DNA from: Kiritimatiellaceae bacterium | Lineage (GTDB): Bacteria > Verrucomicrobiota > Kiritimatiellia > Kiritimatiellales > Tichowtungiaceae | NCBI GenBank assembly: GCA_013141415.1 | Contig: JABFQY010000003.1 | Span: forward strand, 519,729-583,728 | Reading direction: 5' to 3' | DNA: 64,000 nt | Shown here: piece after piece, positions 43,289 through 52,194 of the stretch | Position numbering within the stretch: the first letter of the stretch is position 1 | Layout of the letters: each line of letters starts with the position of its first letter | Program-made: the position numbers and the translations under genes | The notes under the pieces: generated by a model | What the model saw: the letters and a program-made list of their open reading frames with translations, nothing else | What the model was told of the DNA's origin: nothing | Database searches by the model: none

Positions 43289-44757
43289 TGAAAACAACCC
43301 TGACTCTCCGCCCGCTTGAAACCCAGGCGAAAGAGGCCTGGATCGTTTTCGTTCAAAACAAAAAGCCGCTTCTCAGCGGCAACGCAGAACTGGCAAAGCT
43401 GATTTCCGCTCAGATAAAAAAAACCGGCTTCAGCGGTGACTACGCTCAAACACTCGTTTTCCAAAACGGAACCGGCGACGTCGTCCTCGCCGGACTCGGC
43501 GACAGTAAACACTTCCGTATGGAATATCTCGAACGTGCGGCGTCCGCCGCCGTTCGCGCCGGAAAAAGCGCCGGACTAAAAAATTTCGCCGTCAGCACCG
43601 CCGCCGGACTCGGTAAAGTGTCTGACACCGCCTTCGTCCGTGCCGTCGCCCGCGGCGCGGCGTGGGGAACCTACCGCTTCGACACGTTCAAAACCGGCGG
43701 CAAAAAAACCAAAGGTGAAATGTCGCTCACCTTCGCCGGACCGTGCGATAACTCTGCCGCCTGCCGAAAAGCGCAGGCCGAAGCCGAACTCGAAAGCAAG
43801 GCGTTGCTCGAAACCGCCGACCTCGCCAACCTGCCCGGCAATGAAGCCACGCCGCAGAAGATTTCCAACTGGGCGCAGAAAATGGCCAAGGAAAACAAAC
43901 TCGCCTTTTCCGTCCTCAGCAAAGCCGAGCTGAAAAAGAAAGGCTGCAACGCCATCCTCGCCGTCGCGGCAGGCAGTGCGCTGGACGCCCGGATCATCAC
44001 GCTCAAATACAAAGGGACCAACCCCAAAGCCCAACCGGTTGTCATCATCGGCAAAACCATCACCTTCGACTCCGGCGGAATTTCGCTCAAGCCCGGCAAA
44101 GGGATGGAATGGATGCGCTACGACAAATCCGGCGGCATGGCCGTACTGGCCGCCATGCAGATGGTCGCCCTGCTCAAACCGGAAACGCCGGTCATCGGCA
44201 TGCTGGCCGTGGCAGAAAATATGCCCGGCGGCCGCGCCACCCGCCCCGGCGATATCGTCAAATCCCACGCCGGAAAAACGATTGAAATTTTAAACACCGA
44301 CGCCGAAGGCCGGCTCGTCCTCGCCGACGCCCTTTCGCTGGCCCAGCAACACAAACCCGCCGCCATCGTTGACCTCGCCACGCTCACCGGCGCGGTCATT
44401 ACCGCGCTCGGACATACCGCCGCCGCCGTCGTTGGCAACAACCATAAACTGAACGGCTTGCTGATCAAAACCGCCGACGCCGCTGGCGAACGGTTATGGG
44501 AACTGCCGCTCTGGCCGGAAAACATGGATGATATGAAAGGCACCTTCGCCGATTTGCAGAACATGAGCAAATCCGGCACCGCCGGAACCATCAACGGCGC
44601 GGCCTTCCTTGCCAACTTTGTTCCCGAAACCGTTCCGTGGGCGCACCTCGATATCGCCGGAACCGCCTGGGAAGAATCTTCCAAACCCTGGATGGATCCC
44701 GGCGTCACTCTCTTCGGCGCACGCACACTGGTTGAGTGGATCAAGGAATTGAAATAA
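43288..44757 (+). CDS. pepA: Leucyl aminopeptidase (M17)
   Basis: The 489-residue two-metal aminopeptidase removes N-terminal residues from peptides. Family motifs are VIIGKTITFDSGGISLKPGKGMEWM in part (metal Asp), GGRATRPGDIV, and NTDAEGRLVLADAL, the M17 signature. Its ATG overlaps the upstream lipoprotein's stop (TGATG). Length is normal. Confidence 0.96.
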   Translation: MKTTLTLRPLETQAKEAWIVFVQNKKPLLSGNAELAKLISAQIKKTGFSGDYAQTLVFQNGTGDVVLAGLGDSKHFRMEYLERAASAAVRAGKSAGLKNFAVSTAAGLGKVSDTAFVRAVARGAAWGTYRFDTFKTGGKKTKGEMSLTFAGPCDNSAACRKAQAEAELESKALLETADLANLPGNEATPQKISNWAQKMAKENKLAFSVLSKAELKKKGCNAILAVAAGSALDARIITLKYKGTNPKAQPVVIIGKTITFDSGGISLKPGKGMEWMRYDKSGGMAVLAAMQMVALLKPETPVIGMLAVAENMPGGRATRPGDIVKSHAGKTIEILNTDAEGRLVLADALSLAQQHKPAAIVDLATLTGAVITALGHTAAAVVGNNHKLNGLLIKTADAAGERLWELPLWPENMDDMKGTFADLQNMSKSGTAGTINGAAFLANFVPETVPWAHLDIAGTAWEESSKPWMDPGVTLFGARTLVEWIKELK

Positions 44758-45290
44758 TGAATATAACCGCTACTGTACTTGTATCCCTTTGTACCTTGTT
44801 ACCTTTGATAAGCAATGCAGGGTTAATCCTCTCGCCGGGAGATTCCTTTGATTTTGAATTCAATTCTATATCGTCAGTTGAGTCAGCTCCATTATTCTAT
44901 CCCAGCGCCTCATATTCACTTAAGGAAGAATCTCCAAACACATTGCTATTTACAGTATTTGATGGAGATATAAATGGCTCTGAGATCTTCTCCTTGCCAA
45001 TGTCAGGAGGACTCGGGGGCGGTGTTGTAGGCTTAGAGTTTCCTTCCGGTTCCTATTGGTGGCCAACTCTTAAAGGCGCATTAAGGGTGGAAGTTCTTAC
45101 GGGAACAATCGAGCTAGATTCATTTACTGTAACCACAAAGATAGGTAGTCAATATTACGAACAAACTTATGCGGTTCCTGAGCCTAGCTCCATTGCCTTG
45201 TTTCTGCTTGGAACCGGAGCTCTTCTTTTGAGAAGAAATAACTTCAATAAGCGAATTCAGCCTACAGGGCACTCCGCGCCCAAATGCTAA
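44757..45290 (+). CDS. PEP-CTERM exported protein, A/T-rich
   Basis: The 177-residue precursor has a signal peptide (~1-22), a beta-rich body and a PEP-CTERM sorting signal: VPEPSSIALFLLGTGALLL then RR. Such proteins are processed by an exosortase and often surface-linked with exopolysaccharide. After the basic cluster it runs on for about 15 residues (NKRIQPTGHSAPKC), encoded by an imperfect hairpin. G/C is much lower than in pepA and the SDR on either side. Start overlaps the pepA stop (TAATG). Confidence 0.75.
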   Translation: MNITATVLVSLCTLLPLISNAGLILSPGDSFDFEFNSISSVESAPLFYPSASYSLKEESPNTLLFTVFDGDINGSEIFSLPMSGGLGGGVVGLEFPSGSYWWPTLKGALRVEVLTGTIELDSFTVTTKIGSQYYEQTYAVPEPSSIALFLLGTGALLLRRNNFNKRIQPTGHSAPKC

Positions 45291-45302
45291 TTCGAAGCGT
45301 TA
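45246..45302 (+). other. Imperfect hairpin at the PEP-CTERM gene end, attC-like candidate
   Basis: Arms CGAATTCAGC and GCTAATTCG pair with one extra-helical C, an unpaired spacer follows, then GGGC/GCCC around ACTCCGC. GCGTTAAA lies at the 3' edge. This layout recalls integron attC sites but the outer R-box pairing is poor. Confidence 0.25.
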
Positions 45303-45309
45303 AAAAAAT

Positions 45310-46014
45310 ATGAACCTGAACGGTAAAAGAGCATTGGTAACCGGCGGTGCGGTGCGGATTGGCCGCGCGATTACCGAGGCATTGCTGGCCGAAGGCGCAG
45401 AAGTGATTGTCCATTTCCGGAACTCCGAAAAGGAAGCCAATACCTTCTGGCCGAATATCATTCAGGCCGACCTCGGTGATCCGGCACAGTGTGAAACGCT
45501 GCTGGAGCGTGCTTCCCAGCAGTTCGGGCCGATCGATATTCTGGTCAATAACGCCGCCGTTTTCCATCAGACAAAACTGGCCGACGCCACCTACGACGCC
45601 GTGATGAAAGAGCTTCAGCCCAACCTGCTCGCGCCGCTGGCGCTGATCCGCGGGTTTGCGCGGCAGACGAAGACCGGAAAGATTATCAACCTGCTCGACC
45701 GGCGCATCACCTCGCACGACACCACCTGCATTCCGTATATGCTCAGCAAAAAAGGGCTCGAAGAGCTGACGAAACTGGCGGCGCTCGACCTCGCTCCCGG
45801 CATCACCGTCAACGCCGTCGCGCCCGGCGCGATCCTTCCGCCTCCGAAAGACAGCGATAATCCGGCGTGGGAAGTTGCCGGAACCATTCCGCTCGGCAAA
45901 CGCCCGACGCCCGCCGATGTCGCCAGCGCCGTTCTTTATCTGCTAAAAAGCGACCACATCACCGGACAGACGATTTTCGTCGATGGCGGGCAGAATTTAT
46001 TGGGAATGGAATAG
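45310..46014 (+). CDS. SDR-family pteridine reductase-like oxidoreductase
   Basis: The 234-residue short-chain dehydrogenase has TGGAVRIGRAI (cofactor), NNAAVF, and Y-x-x-x-K in PYMLSKKGLEE. The pairing with folB downstream and the similarity to FolM/PTR1-type reductases suggest reduction of a pterin in folate metabolism. The usual catalytic serine position reads LLDRRITSHD, so its identity as a standard SDR is a little unsure. Confidence 0.8.
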   Translation: MNLNGKRALVTGGAVRIGRAITEALLAEGAEVIVHFRNSEKEANTFWPNIIQADLGDPAQCETLLERASQQFGPIDILVNNAAVFHQTKLADATYDAVMKELQPNLLAPLALIRGFARQTKTGKIINLLDRRITSHDTTCIPYMLSKKGLEELTKLAALDLAPGITVNAVAPGAILPPPKDSDNPAWEVAGTIPLGKRPTPADVASAVLYLLKSDHITGQTIFVDGGQNLLGME

Positions 46015-46023
46015 CAGTTTCAA

Positions 46024-46068
46024 GGCCGCCGGGACGGCGGCGATACGTACCGCCGGCGTCCCGCCGGC
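46024..46068. repeat. Double hairpin with a GATACGTAC centre
   Basis: Two hairpins (CCGCCGGGACGGCGG and GCCGGCGTCCCGCCGGC) flank CGATACGTAC. The inverse of this centre, GTACGTATC, is the centre of the repeat at 46444-46493, linking the two units. It fills the SDR-folB gap. Confidence 0.8.
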
Positions 46069-46083
46069 CCTGGGAATTTTAAT

Positions 46084-46434
46084 ATGGATAAAATTTATAT
46101 CAGAGACTTGGCGCTGAGATGCATCATCGGCTTGTATCCCGAAGAGCGGAAGAATAAGCAGGATGTGATCATCAACATCGTGCTGGAGACCGACCTGCGC
46201 GCCGCCGGAAAGAGCGATTCGCTGAACGACACGGTGGATTACAAAGCCATTAAGCTGGCGATTCTGGATTTTGTAGAAAACAGCAGCTTCAACCTGATTG
46301 AGTCACTGGTGGAAGGAATCACGGCCATCTGCCTGAAAGATAATCGCGTTCAGAGTGCCACGGTCACGATTGATAAACCCGGCGCACTGCGCTTCTGCCG
46401 CAGTGTCGCGGTTGAAGTCACCCGTTCGCGGTGA
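46084..46434 (+). CDS. folB: Dihydroneopterin aldolase
   Basis: The 116-residue enzyme cleaves dihydroneopterin to hydroxymethyl-dihydropterin in folate synthesis. Family motifs are IYIRDLALRCIIGLYPEER, VDYKAIKLAIL, and LIESLVEGIT with the catalytic glutamate, and the TIDKPGALRF end. It follows the SDR by 69 bp. Confidence 0.95.
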   Translation: MDKIYIRDLALRCIIGLYPEERKNKQDVIINIVLETDLRAAGKSDSLNDTVDYKAIKLAILDFVENSSFNLIESLVEGITAICLKDNRVQSATVTIDKPGALRFCRSVAVEVTRSR

Positions 46435-46443
46435 CACTAAAAC

Positions 46444-46493
46444 AAGGCAGGCTGGAAGCCTGCGGTACGTATCGCAGGATTCCAGCCTGCCTT
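46444..46493. repeat. Double hairpin with AAGGCAGGC ends
   Basis: The ends AAGGCAGGCTGGAA and TTCCAGCCTGCCTT are inverse, with inner hairpins around GTACGTATC. CAGGCTGGAAGCCTG matches the 6743-6790 repeat. Confidence 0.85.
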
Positions 46494-46577
46494 GATAAAA
46501 GACGAGTCTGTCGGCTACAGTTTTTTGTAATCCGCTCCAGCTGGAGCATGTAACGATTTAAGCGCCGCAAAAGGTAA

Positions 46578-46662
46578 AGCCGGAACTTAGGGCGTATTCG
46601 TCCGTAGATCCGGCTTCTGAGTGTTAATAGCCGGATCCACGGCTTCGCCTGAGTTCCGGCTA
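46578..46662. repeat. Degenerate AGCCGGAACT / AGTTCCGGCT repeat pair
   Basis: The end words are the same as in the RAYT-associated cluster at 14023-14225, inverted about a 60-bp centre with further GGATCCGGC-like palindromes. It is probably a decayed REP pair; 46494-46692 has no gene. Confidence 0.6.
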
Positions 46663-46692
46663 TACTGACATCTCAATCGCGAAAAGTTATAA

Positions 46693-47946
46693 TCACCGCC
46701 CGACAGCCGCATCGATGCGGCGCGACAGATCTTTCATCACCGGTTTCATTTCCGAATCGGCGGCGAGATTTTTCATTTCGCTCGGATCGGCTTCCACGTC
46801 AAACAGCCACTCAACCCCGTTCGGGAACCGGCTGTATTTCCACTTTCCACGGCGAATCGAACGGATCAGTGGCTTGGGGTATTGAATGATGGCCTCTTCC
46901 CGCTCATGTAAACCGGTTCCTTCCAGCACGGCGCGCAGAGAGAATCCATCTTCGGTCGCCTGCGGTTTTCCGGCGTAGTCGAGCAGTGTGGCGGGAAGAT
47001 CGGCTGTGCTGACCAATGCATTCGTTTCCACCCGTCCGGTTTTTTGATTCGGCAGTTTGACAGCCAGCGGAATACGGTGAAGTTCTTCGAACGGAACCGG
47101 GCCTTTAAAAATCAGGCGGTGCGCCGCGTCCATATCGCCGTGGTCGGTGGTGATCATCACCAGTGCGTCATCGAAAATCTGTTTTTGTTTTAGCTTATCT
47201 AGCAGTTCGCCGAGGTTCCGGTCAAACCGTGTTAAACAGTCCCGGTAAACGGCGCGATAGCGTTTTGCTTCGGCTTCACTGTTGCGCACGGTTTCGGAGT
47301 AGATTTTCTGATTGCCCATCGGATAGGTGTCCCACGGCGGCCCGTCCGGTAGTTCCCGTTCCGCCCACGAAGCTGGCAAAGGCGTGTTTTCCGGCACAAC
47401 CGGTTCGTTCATAAAATCCTTCGAGTACGGAGAATTCGGCATGGCCCAATAGACGCCATGCGGCTCGTCGAGAGAGATGAAAAGAGCAACCGGTTTATCA
47501 ATCTCATCGGCTCTGGAAATAAACTCCAGAGCGTAGTCGCAAACTTCCCGGTCACTGAGCGGCCGGTTTGGCGGTTTGTATTCGTTATAAACGCCCTGCT
47601 TTTCGTCCCAGCCAGCAATGGCCGCCGGATCTTCGCCGAGGTGCCACTTCCCGAAATAAGCGGTGTAATAACCCTGTCTTTGCAAACGCTGAGCGATCGT
47701 TTCCTCACGCAGAGGAATCCCGTTGTCCACCACACCATGCTTCCACGGACTCCGTCCGGTCATCAGCGTGGCCCTCGCCGGAGAGCAGAGCGGTGTCGCG
47801 CAATACACCTTGTCAAAACGGGTCGCGGTGGCTGCAAAACCGTCCAGATTGGGCGTTTTGAAAAACGGATCTTTCGCGCCCATCGCCCGGTGATGCTGCT
47901 GGTCGGAAAAAATAAAAATAAGGTTCGGCTGTTTTTTGCGGTTCAT
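46693..47946 (-). CDS. Sulfatase, formylglycine-dependent
   Basis: The 417-residue arylsulfatase-family hydrolase has the metal-binding PNLIFIFSDQQ and the CSPARATLMTGR motif, whose cysteine is converted to formylglycine; TTDHGDMD gives further metal ligands. No signal peptide is obvious, so it may act in the cytoplasm on small oligosaccharides, or use another route. GAGGAG precedes the ATG, 11 bp after the rhamnosidase-like gene, suggesting joint processing of a sulfated rhamnose-containing glycan. Confidence 0.93.
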   Translation of the reverse strand: MNRKKQPNLIFIFSDQQHHRAMGAKDPFFKTPNLDGFAATATRFDKVYCATPLCSPARATLMTGRSPWKHGVVDNGIPLREETIAQRLQRQGYYTAYFGKWHLGEDPAAIAGWDEKQGVYNEYKPPNRPLSDREVCDYALEFISRADEIDKPVALFISLDEPHGVYWAMPNSPYSKDFMNEPVVPENTPLPASWAERELPDGPPWDTYPMGNQKIYSETVRNSEAEAKRYRAVYRDCLTRFDRNLGELLDKLKQKQIFDDALVMITTDHGDMDAAHRLIFKGPVPFEELHRIPLAVKLPNQKTGRVETNALVSTADLPATLLDYAGKPQATEDGFSLRAVLEGTGLHEREEAIIQYPKPLIRSIRRGKWKYSRFPNGVEWLFDVEADPSEMKNLAADSEMKPVMKDLSRRIDAAVGR

Positions 47947-47957
47947 TCTGTTTCTCC

Positions 47958-49736
47958 TCAGTTGGTATGTCTGGAAATCACGACAGGTGCTGAAGCTTCC
48001 GTCCGTTCAATCGTCAGCTCGCCCTGCGGCGTTGGAAGCGTCAGTTTAAAAGCCCGGCGGAAAACCGCCTGTTCGTGCAAATGAACTTCGCCATAACCGG
48101 GAGCCGTTATTTCCGCGCCGACAAGATGCCGCAGAATGAAGCGCGTCATGCCGCAGCTGAATCCGTGACAAAGGCCTTTCGGCCAGGCGTTGATGCCCCA
48201 GACTTCGGGATTATTTTTCTTCAGCGGCTCAAAACTTTCCCAGATGCAGGGCGTTTGCAGTTCGTCCAGCATCGCTCCGAAATAGTCCTTCACTCCGGCT
48301 GCCGCGCCTTCCGGATCGCCGCACAATGCGCGGGCCGACGGAACATAGGCCTGATAATAGCCGGTGATAATCGGCGGAAGAGTTTCTGAAGCGAGCGTCG
48401 CCTTCAGCTCCGCTTCCTCACCCGGATTCATCAGGCTGGCGAACACCGCGCGGGCATTACTGTGCAGTGACGGACCGCTCGGTCCGAAGTTGAGTTTTTC
48501 GACATAGGTTTTCTGGTAGTGCATTCCGAAATCCAGCGGCATGCGCCACGGTGTTTCGGGTGTTTCCGCCAGTCCCAGCGTGTGATGGAATCCGCCCTTC
48601 GTGCGAAACAATTTCCTTAACAGCGAACGTAAACGGACGGCGCGGGCCAGATAGTCTGTGCTGCGCGGTTCGTCTCCCAGCTGGCGGGCGATCCACGCGG
48701 CATCCTGCAAACACTCCAGCCAGAAAAACTGTTCGATGCTCAGTTCCTCCATGCGCCCGCCGAGCGGCATGGGCGACCAATCGACAAAGCCCATCTTGAA
48801 AAAATATTCCACGTCGTCGCGGCGCTCGACCCGCCCGTCTTCGCCGCACTGAGTTGAAATAATCCAATCCATCTGCGGCCAGAACCGGTCGCGGATCGAA
48901 GAGACAACCGTGTCCGAAAGGCCGTAGCACTGCAAATGCTCGCGAACCATTTTGATCGATTCGAAGGAGAAAACCGGAATGTTGTTTGCCCATTGCTTCA
49001 ACGGAAATTTTGCCAGCAGACGCTCCGTCGGGCGCGGATCAAAATAGCCGAAGTCGAAACTGCCTTTCACCATGCGGCCGTCGCCCCACCAGAGATGGCG
49101 GTCGCGTTTCGGGCCGTCCCAGAATTCATCCGGACGGGTATTCAGCCGCGCCGTGTAGAGCGTGGATTCCCAGAGTCTCTGCCAGAAAGGGTCTTCGCAC
49201 TGAAACCGGCTCCGCCGCTCTTTTCCGTAGAATTGCGCTTCCACAGCGATTTTTAAAAGCTCCACCTTGCCGACAACACCGGCCAAGCGGATGCGCGCAA
49301 ACCGGAAAGCGCCCTCTTCGATCTGGAATGAGAACAGTCCGGCGGATGAAGGATAAAAATTCTGCTTACGAGGACGCTGTCCTTTGCACTGACTGGCAGG
49401 CCCCCAGTCGCGGGCTTCCAGTTCGCTCTCGCCGGTACTGCAGGCGATTCCGCCGCCGGAAGGCAGTTTCAGTTCCACGGTCAGGTGGCCGACCAGTTCG
49501 GTGCCGAAATCAATCAGTACATCCAGTTCGTCACCGGCCCGGACTTCGCAGCGGAACGGGCCGGGATCTTTTCGTAAGTCCAGATTCTCCAGCGCAATTT
49601 CCGGTTCAAGGCGGCCCGGAGAAAGCAGGCGCATGGCGTGCGGATAGACGGTGAGAAACGTCCACTCTCCGTCATACCGCCCAGCAGTTGTATTGGTTGG
49701 ATCCGGGCTTAGACTTTCATCCAAAAACAACTTCAT
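47958..49736 (-). CDS. Alpha-L-rhamnosidase-like six-hairpin glycosidase
   Basis: The 592-residue protein has a beta-sandwich N-terminus (DVLIDFGTELVGHLTVEL, as in GH78) and an (alpha/alpha)6 domain (~190-520) with FWDGPKRDRHLWWGDGRM, matching the conserved D-x-x-x-R-D...GD region of rhamnosidases, and a C-terminal beta domain with ERTEASAPVVI. It likely hydrolyses terminal rhamnose. No signal peptide is visible. GGGAG precedes the ATG; the sulfatase follows in the same operon. Confidence 0.82.
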   Translation of the reverse strand: MKLFLDESLSPDPTNTTAGRYDGEWTFLTVYPHAMRLLSPGRLEPEIALENLDLRKDPGPFRCEVRAGDELDVLIDFGTELVGHLTVELKLPSGGGIACSTGESELEARDWGPASQCKGQRPRKQNFYPSSAGLFSFQIEEGAFRFARIRLAGVVGKVELLKIAVEAQFYGKERRSRFQCEDPFWQRLWESTLYTARLNTRPDEFWDGPKRDRHLWWGDGRMVKGSFDFGYFDPRPTERLLAKFPLKQWANNIPVFSFESIKMVREHLQCYGLSDTVVSSIRDRFWPQMDWIISTQCGEDGRVERRDDVEYFFKMGFVDWSPMPLGGRMEELSIEQFFWLECLQDAAWIARQLGDEPRSTDYLARAVRLRSLLRKLFRTKGGFHHTLGLAETPETPWRMPLDFGMHYQKTYVEKLNFGPSGPSLHSNARAVFASLMNPGEEAELKATLASETLPPIITGYYQAYVPSARALCGDPEGAAAGVKDYFGAMLDELQTPCIWESFEPLKKNNPEVWGINAWPKGLCHGFSCGMTRFILRHLVGAEITAPGYGEVHLHEQAVFRRAFKLTLPTPQGELTIERTEASAPVVISRHTN

Positions 49737-49817
49737 CGTTTCTCCCTGTGTGATTGTACGCCAGCCGCCATTAAAGGTTTAATTCTTCCCTGAGTCAAAG
49801 CGGAGACCAATCCGTTT

Positions 49818-50627
49818 TTAATGATTTTGTCCGTCGGCCCCGGAAAAAGGCAGGTTTCGGCAAATCCAACGTGATGGATTGTACAAGACCTTCAGGATCC
49901 ATTCGCGAACCGGTTGAAATAAAACCAGCGGAAAAAAGAAAAGGTAGAAGGAAAGACTGCCGACCAGAATGTCGGACAGCCAGTGGCCGCCGCCCGCCAG
50001 ACGCGGCAAGGCAAAAACAATTATACCGAAGGCGGCGCACCACCCGTACCATGAGCGCAGTCGCCAGATAAGAAAGGAGCCGATAAACATCAGCACGGTC
50101 GCGTGGTCACCGGGGAAACTGTTGCTGGAGCCGACCTTTACACTCCAGGTGATATGCTCCTTCAAATCCGTAAGCAGAATCGCCTGCGCCTTCAGTCCGG
50201 CGGTTTCCGTCGGCGACAGGCGATGAAAATGAATAAGCGCCTCGGATGCCAGCGTAACGAGCAGAAGCGCGGCGATCATGTAGAGTCCGAACTGAATCAG
50301 TTCGGCGCGGTTTTCATTCCGCGGATTGCGGACATAATAAATGACAAACAGAAGTCCCATCCATGCGGCAGCGACAAGATCAAACGCACGATGGTTGGCA
50401 ATGCCCCAGACCGTCTGCATCACCGGATTGTCTTTCATTGTGCCGTTCATCGCCAGAAAGACATTCGAGTCGATCGCCTTCCAGAAAGAATCCTGCTGTG
50501 TATAACGGAGGGCCGGGCGACCCTTCACATCGTTATAGCCTTCCTGACACCGGAACCAGCTGCCAAACAAGACTGCCGCCAGCACCATGCACAACAGGAT
50601 TAACACCAGAGAACTGCGCTTTTTCAA
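49818..50627 (-). CDS. PAP2-family membrane phosphatase (TTG start)
   Basis: The 269-residue inner-membrane protein has six hydrophobic segments and PAP2 motifs: SNSFPGDHATVLMF (the SGH-like motif as PGDH) and LPRLAGGGHWLSDILVG (S-R-x5-H-x3-D form). It probably dephosphorylates a lipid such as undecaprenyl diphosphate or phosphatidate. TTG at 50627 is chosen because GAGGAG lies just upstream and the protein then starts MKKRSSLVLILLC; the first ATG (50690) has no ribosome site and adds 21 residues. Confidence 0.82.
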   Translation of the reverse strand: MKKRSSLVLILLCMVLAAVLFGSWFRCQEGYNDVKGRPALRYTQQDSFWKAIDSNVFLAMNGTMKDNPVMQTVWGIANHRAFDLVAAAWMGLLFVIYYVRNPRNENRAELIQFGLYMIAALLLVTLASEALIHFHRLSPTETAGLKAQAILLTDLKEHITWSVKVGSSNSFPGDHATVLMFIGSFLIWRLRSWYGWCAAFGIIVFALPRLAGGGHWLSDILVGSLSFYLFFFPLVLFQPVREWILKVLYNPSRWICRNLPFSGADGQNH

Positions 50628-50710
50628 ATTAAACTCCTCACAAAAATCGAATAACGCGGGAAAATATGCCGTAGGCATTTTGGAATGCAATCCGGTTTTG
50701 TTATCAAAAA

Positions 50711-51886
50711 CTACTCCGCGCGACAGAGCAGGCCTTTGAGATAGGCCCCTTCCGGGAAATTCAGGGCGATCGGATGATCCGGTGACTGATTCAGTACCGC
50801 CAGAATTTGCCCGTTCCGTCCGGCATCGAGCGCGGAGTCGGCGACAATCTTCTGAAACAGAGGCATCTCCATCAGGCCGGAACAGGAAAAAGTGAAAAGC
50901 AGTCCGCCGGGCCGCAGCAGTTTGAAGGCCAGCAGGTTGATGTCTTTATAACCGCGCGCGCCCTTTTCGAGCTGATTGCGCGATTCAATGAACTTCGGCG
51001 GATCGAGAATGATCAGGTCAAAGTCGCGCCGCGAGTCGCGGAAGCGGCGCAGCTCTTTGAACACATCGCCTTCGATGTATTCCGAAGCCGCCGGATCGAG
51101 TCCATTGAGCGTGGCGTTTTGTTTGGCAATCTCAAGCGCCGGGCCGGAGCTGTCCATTTGCAGAACGTGCTTCGCGCCGCCAAGCAGTGCGGCGACACCG
51201 AAGCCGCCGGTGTAGGAAAAGCAGTTGAGTACGTCGCGCCCTTCGGCCCACTGGCGTACGGCCAAGCGGCTGTCACGCTGATCGAGGTAGTAACCGGTCT
51301 TGTGTCCGCCTTTAATGTCCACCAGCAGACGCATGCCGCTTTCTTCGATTTCAACGTGCTCCGGCGGCTCCGCGCCGCTCAGCACGCCGCAACGCGACGG
51401 AAGACCTTCTTTTTCGCGCACCGAAACATCGGATCGCTCGTAGATGGAAAGTCCGGGAAAAAGTTCCTGCAACAGTTCTACGATGGTGTCTTTCCAAAAT
51501 TCGGAACCAGCGGAAAGAAACTGGCAGACCAGCCAGTCGGCATAGCGGTCGATAATCAGACCGGGCAGTCCATCGGACTCCGCCGCGACCAGCCGGAGTG
51601 CGTTGGAATTAATTTTCCCGCGAGCAGCAATGGCATTTTTCAGCTTCGTCCGGAAGAAGTCGGCATCAATAACGGTCGCCGGATTAAAGCTCCAGACGCG
51701 CAGGGAAATCTGCGACTGCGGCGACCACGCGGCTTGCGCCAGCGGTTTACGGTCAAACGAACAGACCGTGACGGTTTCGCCGACACCCGGCGCGACTTCG
51801 ACGCGCTCGATCGCTCCGGAAAAAATCCACGGATGCCGCTGAAGCAGATTCTTTTCGCGACCTTTTTTTAGAATGACAGAATTCAT
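50711..51886 (-). CDS. rlmI: 23S rRNA (cytosine) methyltransferase RlmI-like
   Basis: The 391-residue protein has an N-terminal PUA-like domain (VILKKGREKNLLQRHPWIFSGAIERV), a central linker, and a Rossmann methyltransferase domain (VLNCFSYTGGFGVAALLGGAK, DLIILDPPKF, FTFSCSG). DPPKF is the catalytic motif of the RlmI family, which makes m5C in 23S rRNA. The start (51886 or 51904) is not settled by a ribosome site. Confidence 0.88.
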   Translation of the reverse strand: MNSVILKKGREKNLLQRHPWIFSGAIERVEVAPGVGETVTVCSFDRKPLAQAAWSPQSQISLRVWSFNPATVIDADFFRTKLKNAIAARGKINSNALRLVAAESDGLPGLIIDRYADWLVCQFLSAGSEFWKDTIVELLQELFPGLSIYERSDVSVREKEGLPSRCGVLSGAEPPEHVEIEESGMRLLVDIKGGHKTGYYLDQRDSRLAVRQWAEGRDVLNCFSYTGGFGVAALLGGAKHVLQMDSSGPALEIAKQNATLNGLDPAASEYIEGDVFKELRRFRDSRRDFDLIILDPPKFIESRNQLEKGARGYKDINLLAFKLLRPGGLLFTFSCSGLMEMPLFQKIVADSALDAGRNGQILAVLNQSPDHPIALNFPEGAYLKGLLCRAE

Positions 51887-52002
51887 GCCCGCGTTCTTAA
51901 ACATAGAGTGAGATCAAGTCGACTTTAAATCGCTGGTGAACGTTACGCATCACTCTGAGCGGGCGGAGTCCGCGATAGAGTGAATGCGGTGATCCGAAAC
52001 AA

Positions 52003-52170
52003 CTGTAGGTGCAGGCGGGTGACTTCGCCTAACGTTTGTACGGTGGTTCCGAGCATTGGGAAAAACGCGGGTAGCGTTGCCGTTCTGAAGAGCGCCGGGT
52101 GAGGTCACCCGGCCTACATAACACTGAAAGAAATCCACTCCCCTGTAGGCCGCGTGACCCCACGCGGCGG
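52003..52170. repeat. TGTAGG-type double-hairpin repeats
   Basis: Hairpins CGCCGGGTGAGGTCACCCGG then CCTACA (52093-52118) and TGTAGGCCGCGTGACCCCAC (from 52144) face each other; a weaker related word (TGTAGGTGCAGGCGGGTGAC) is at 52003. They fill the 51905-52194 gap between rlmI and tyrS; no gene is seen. Confidence 0.75.
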
Positions 52171-52194
52171 GAGGTTTTTGGATAGGTTCTGGTT

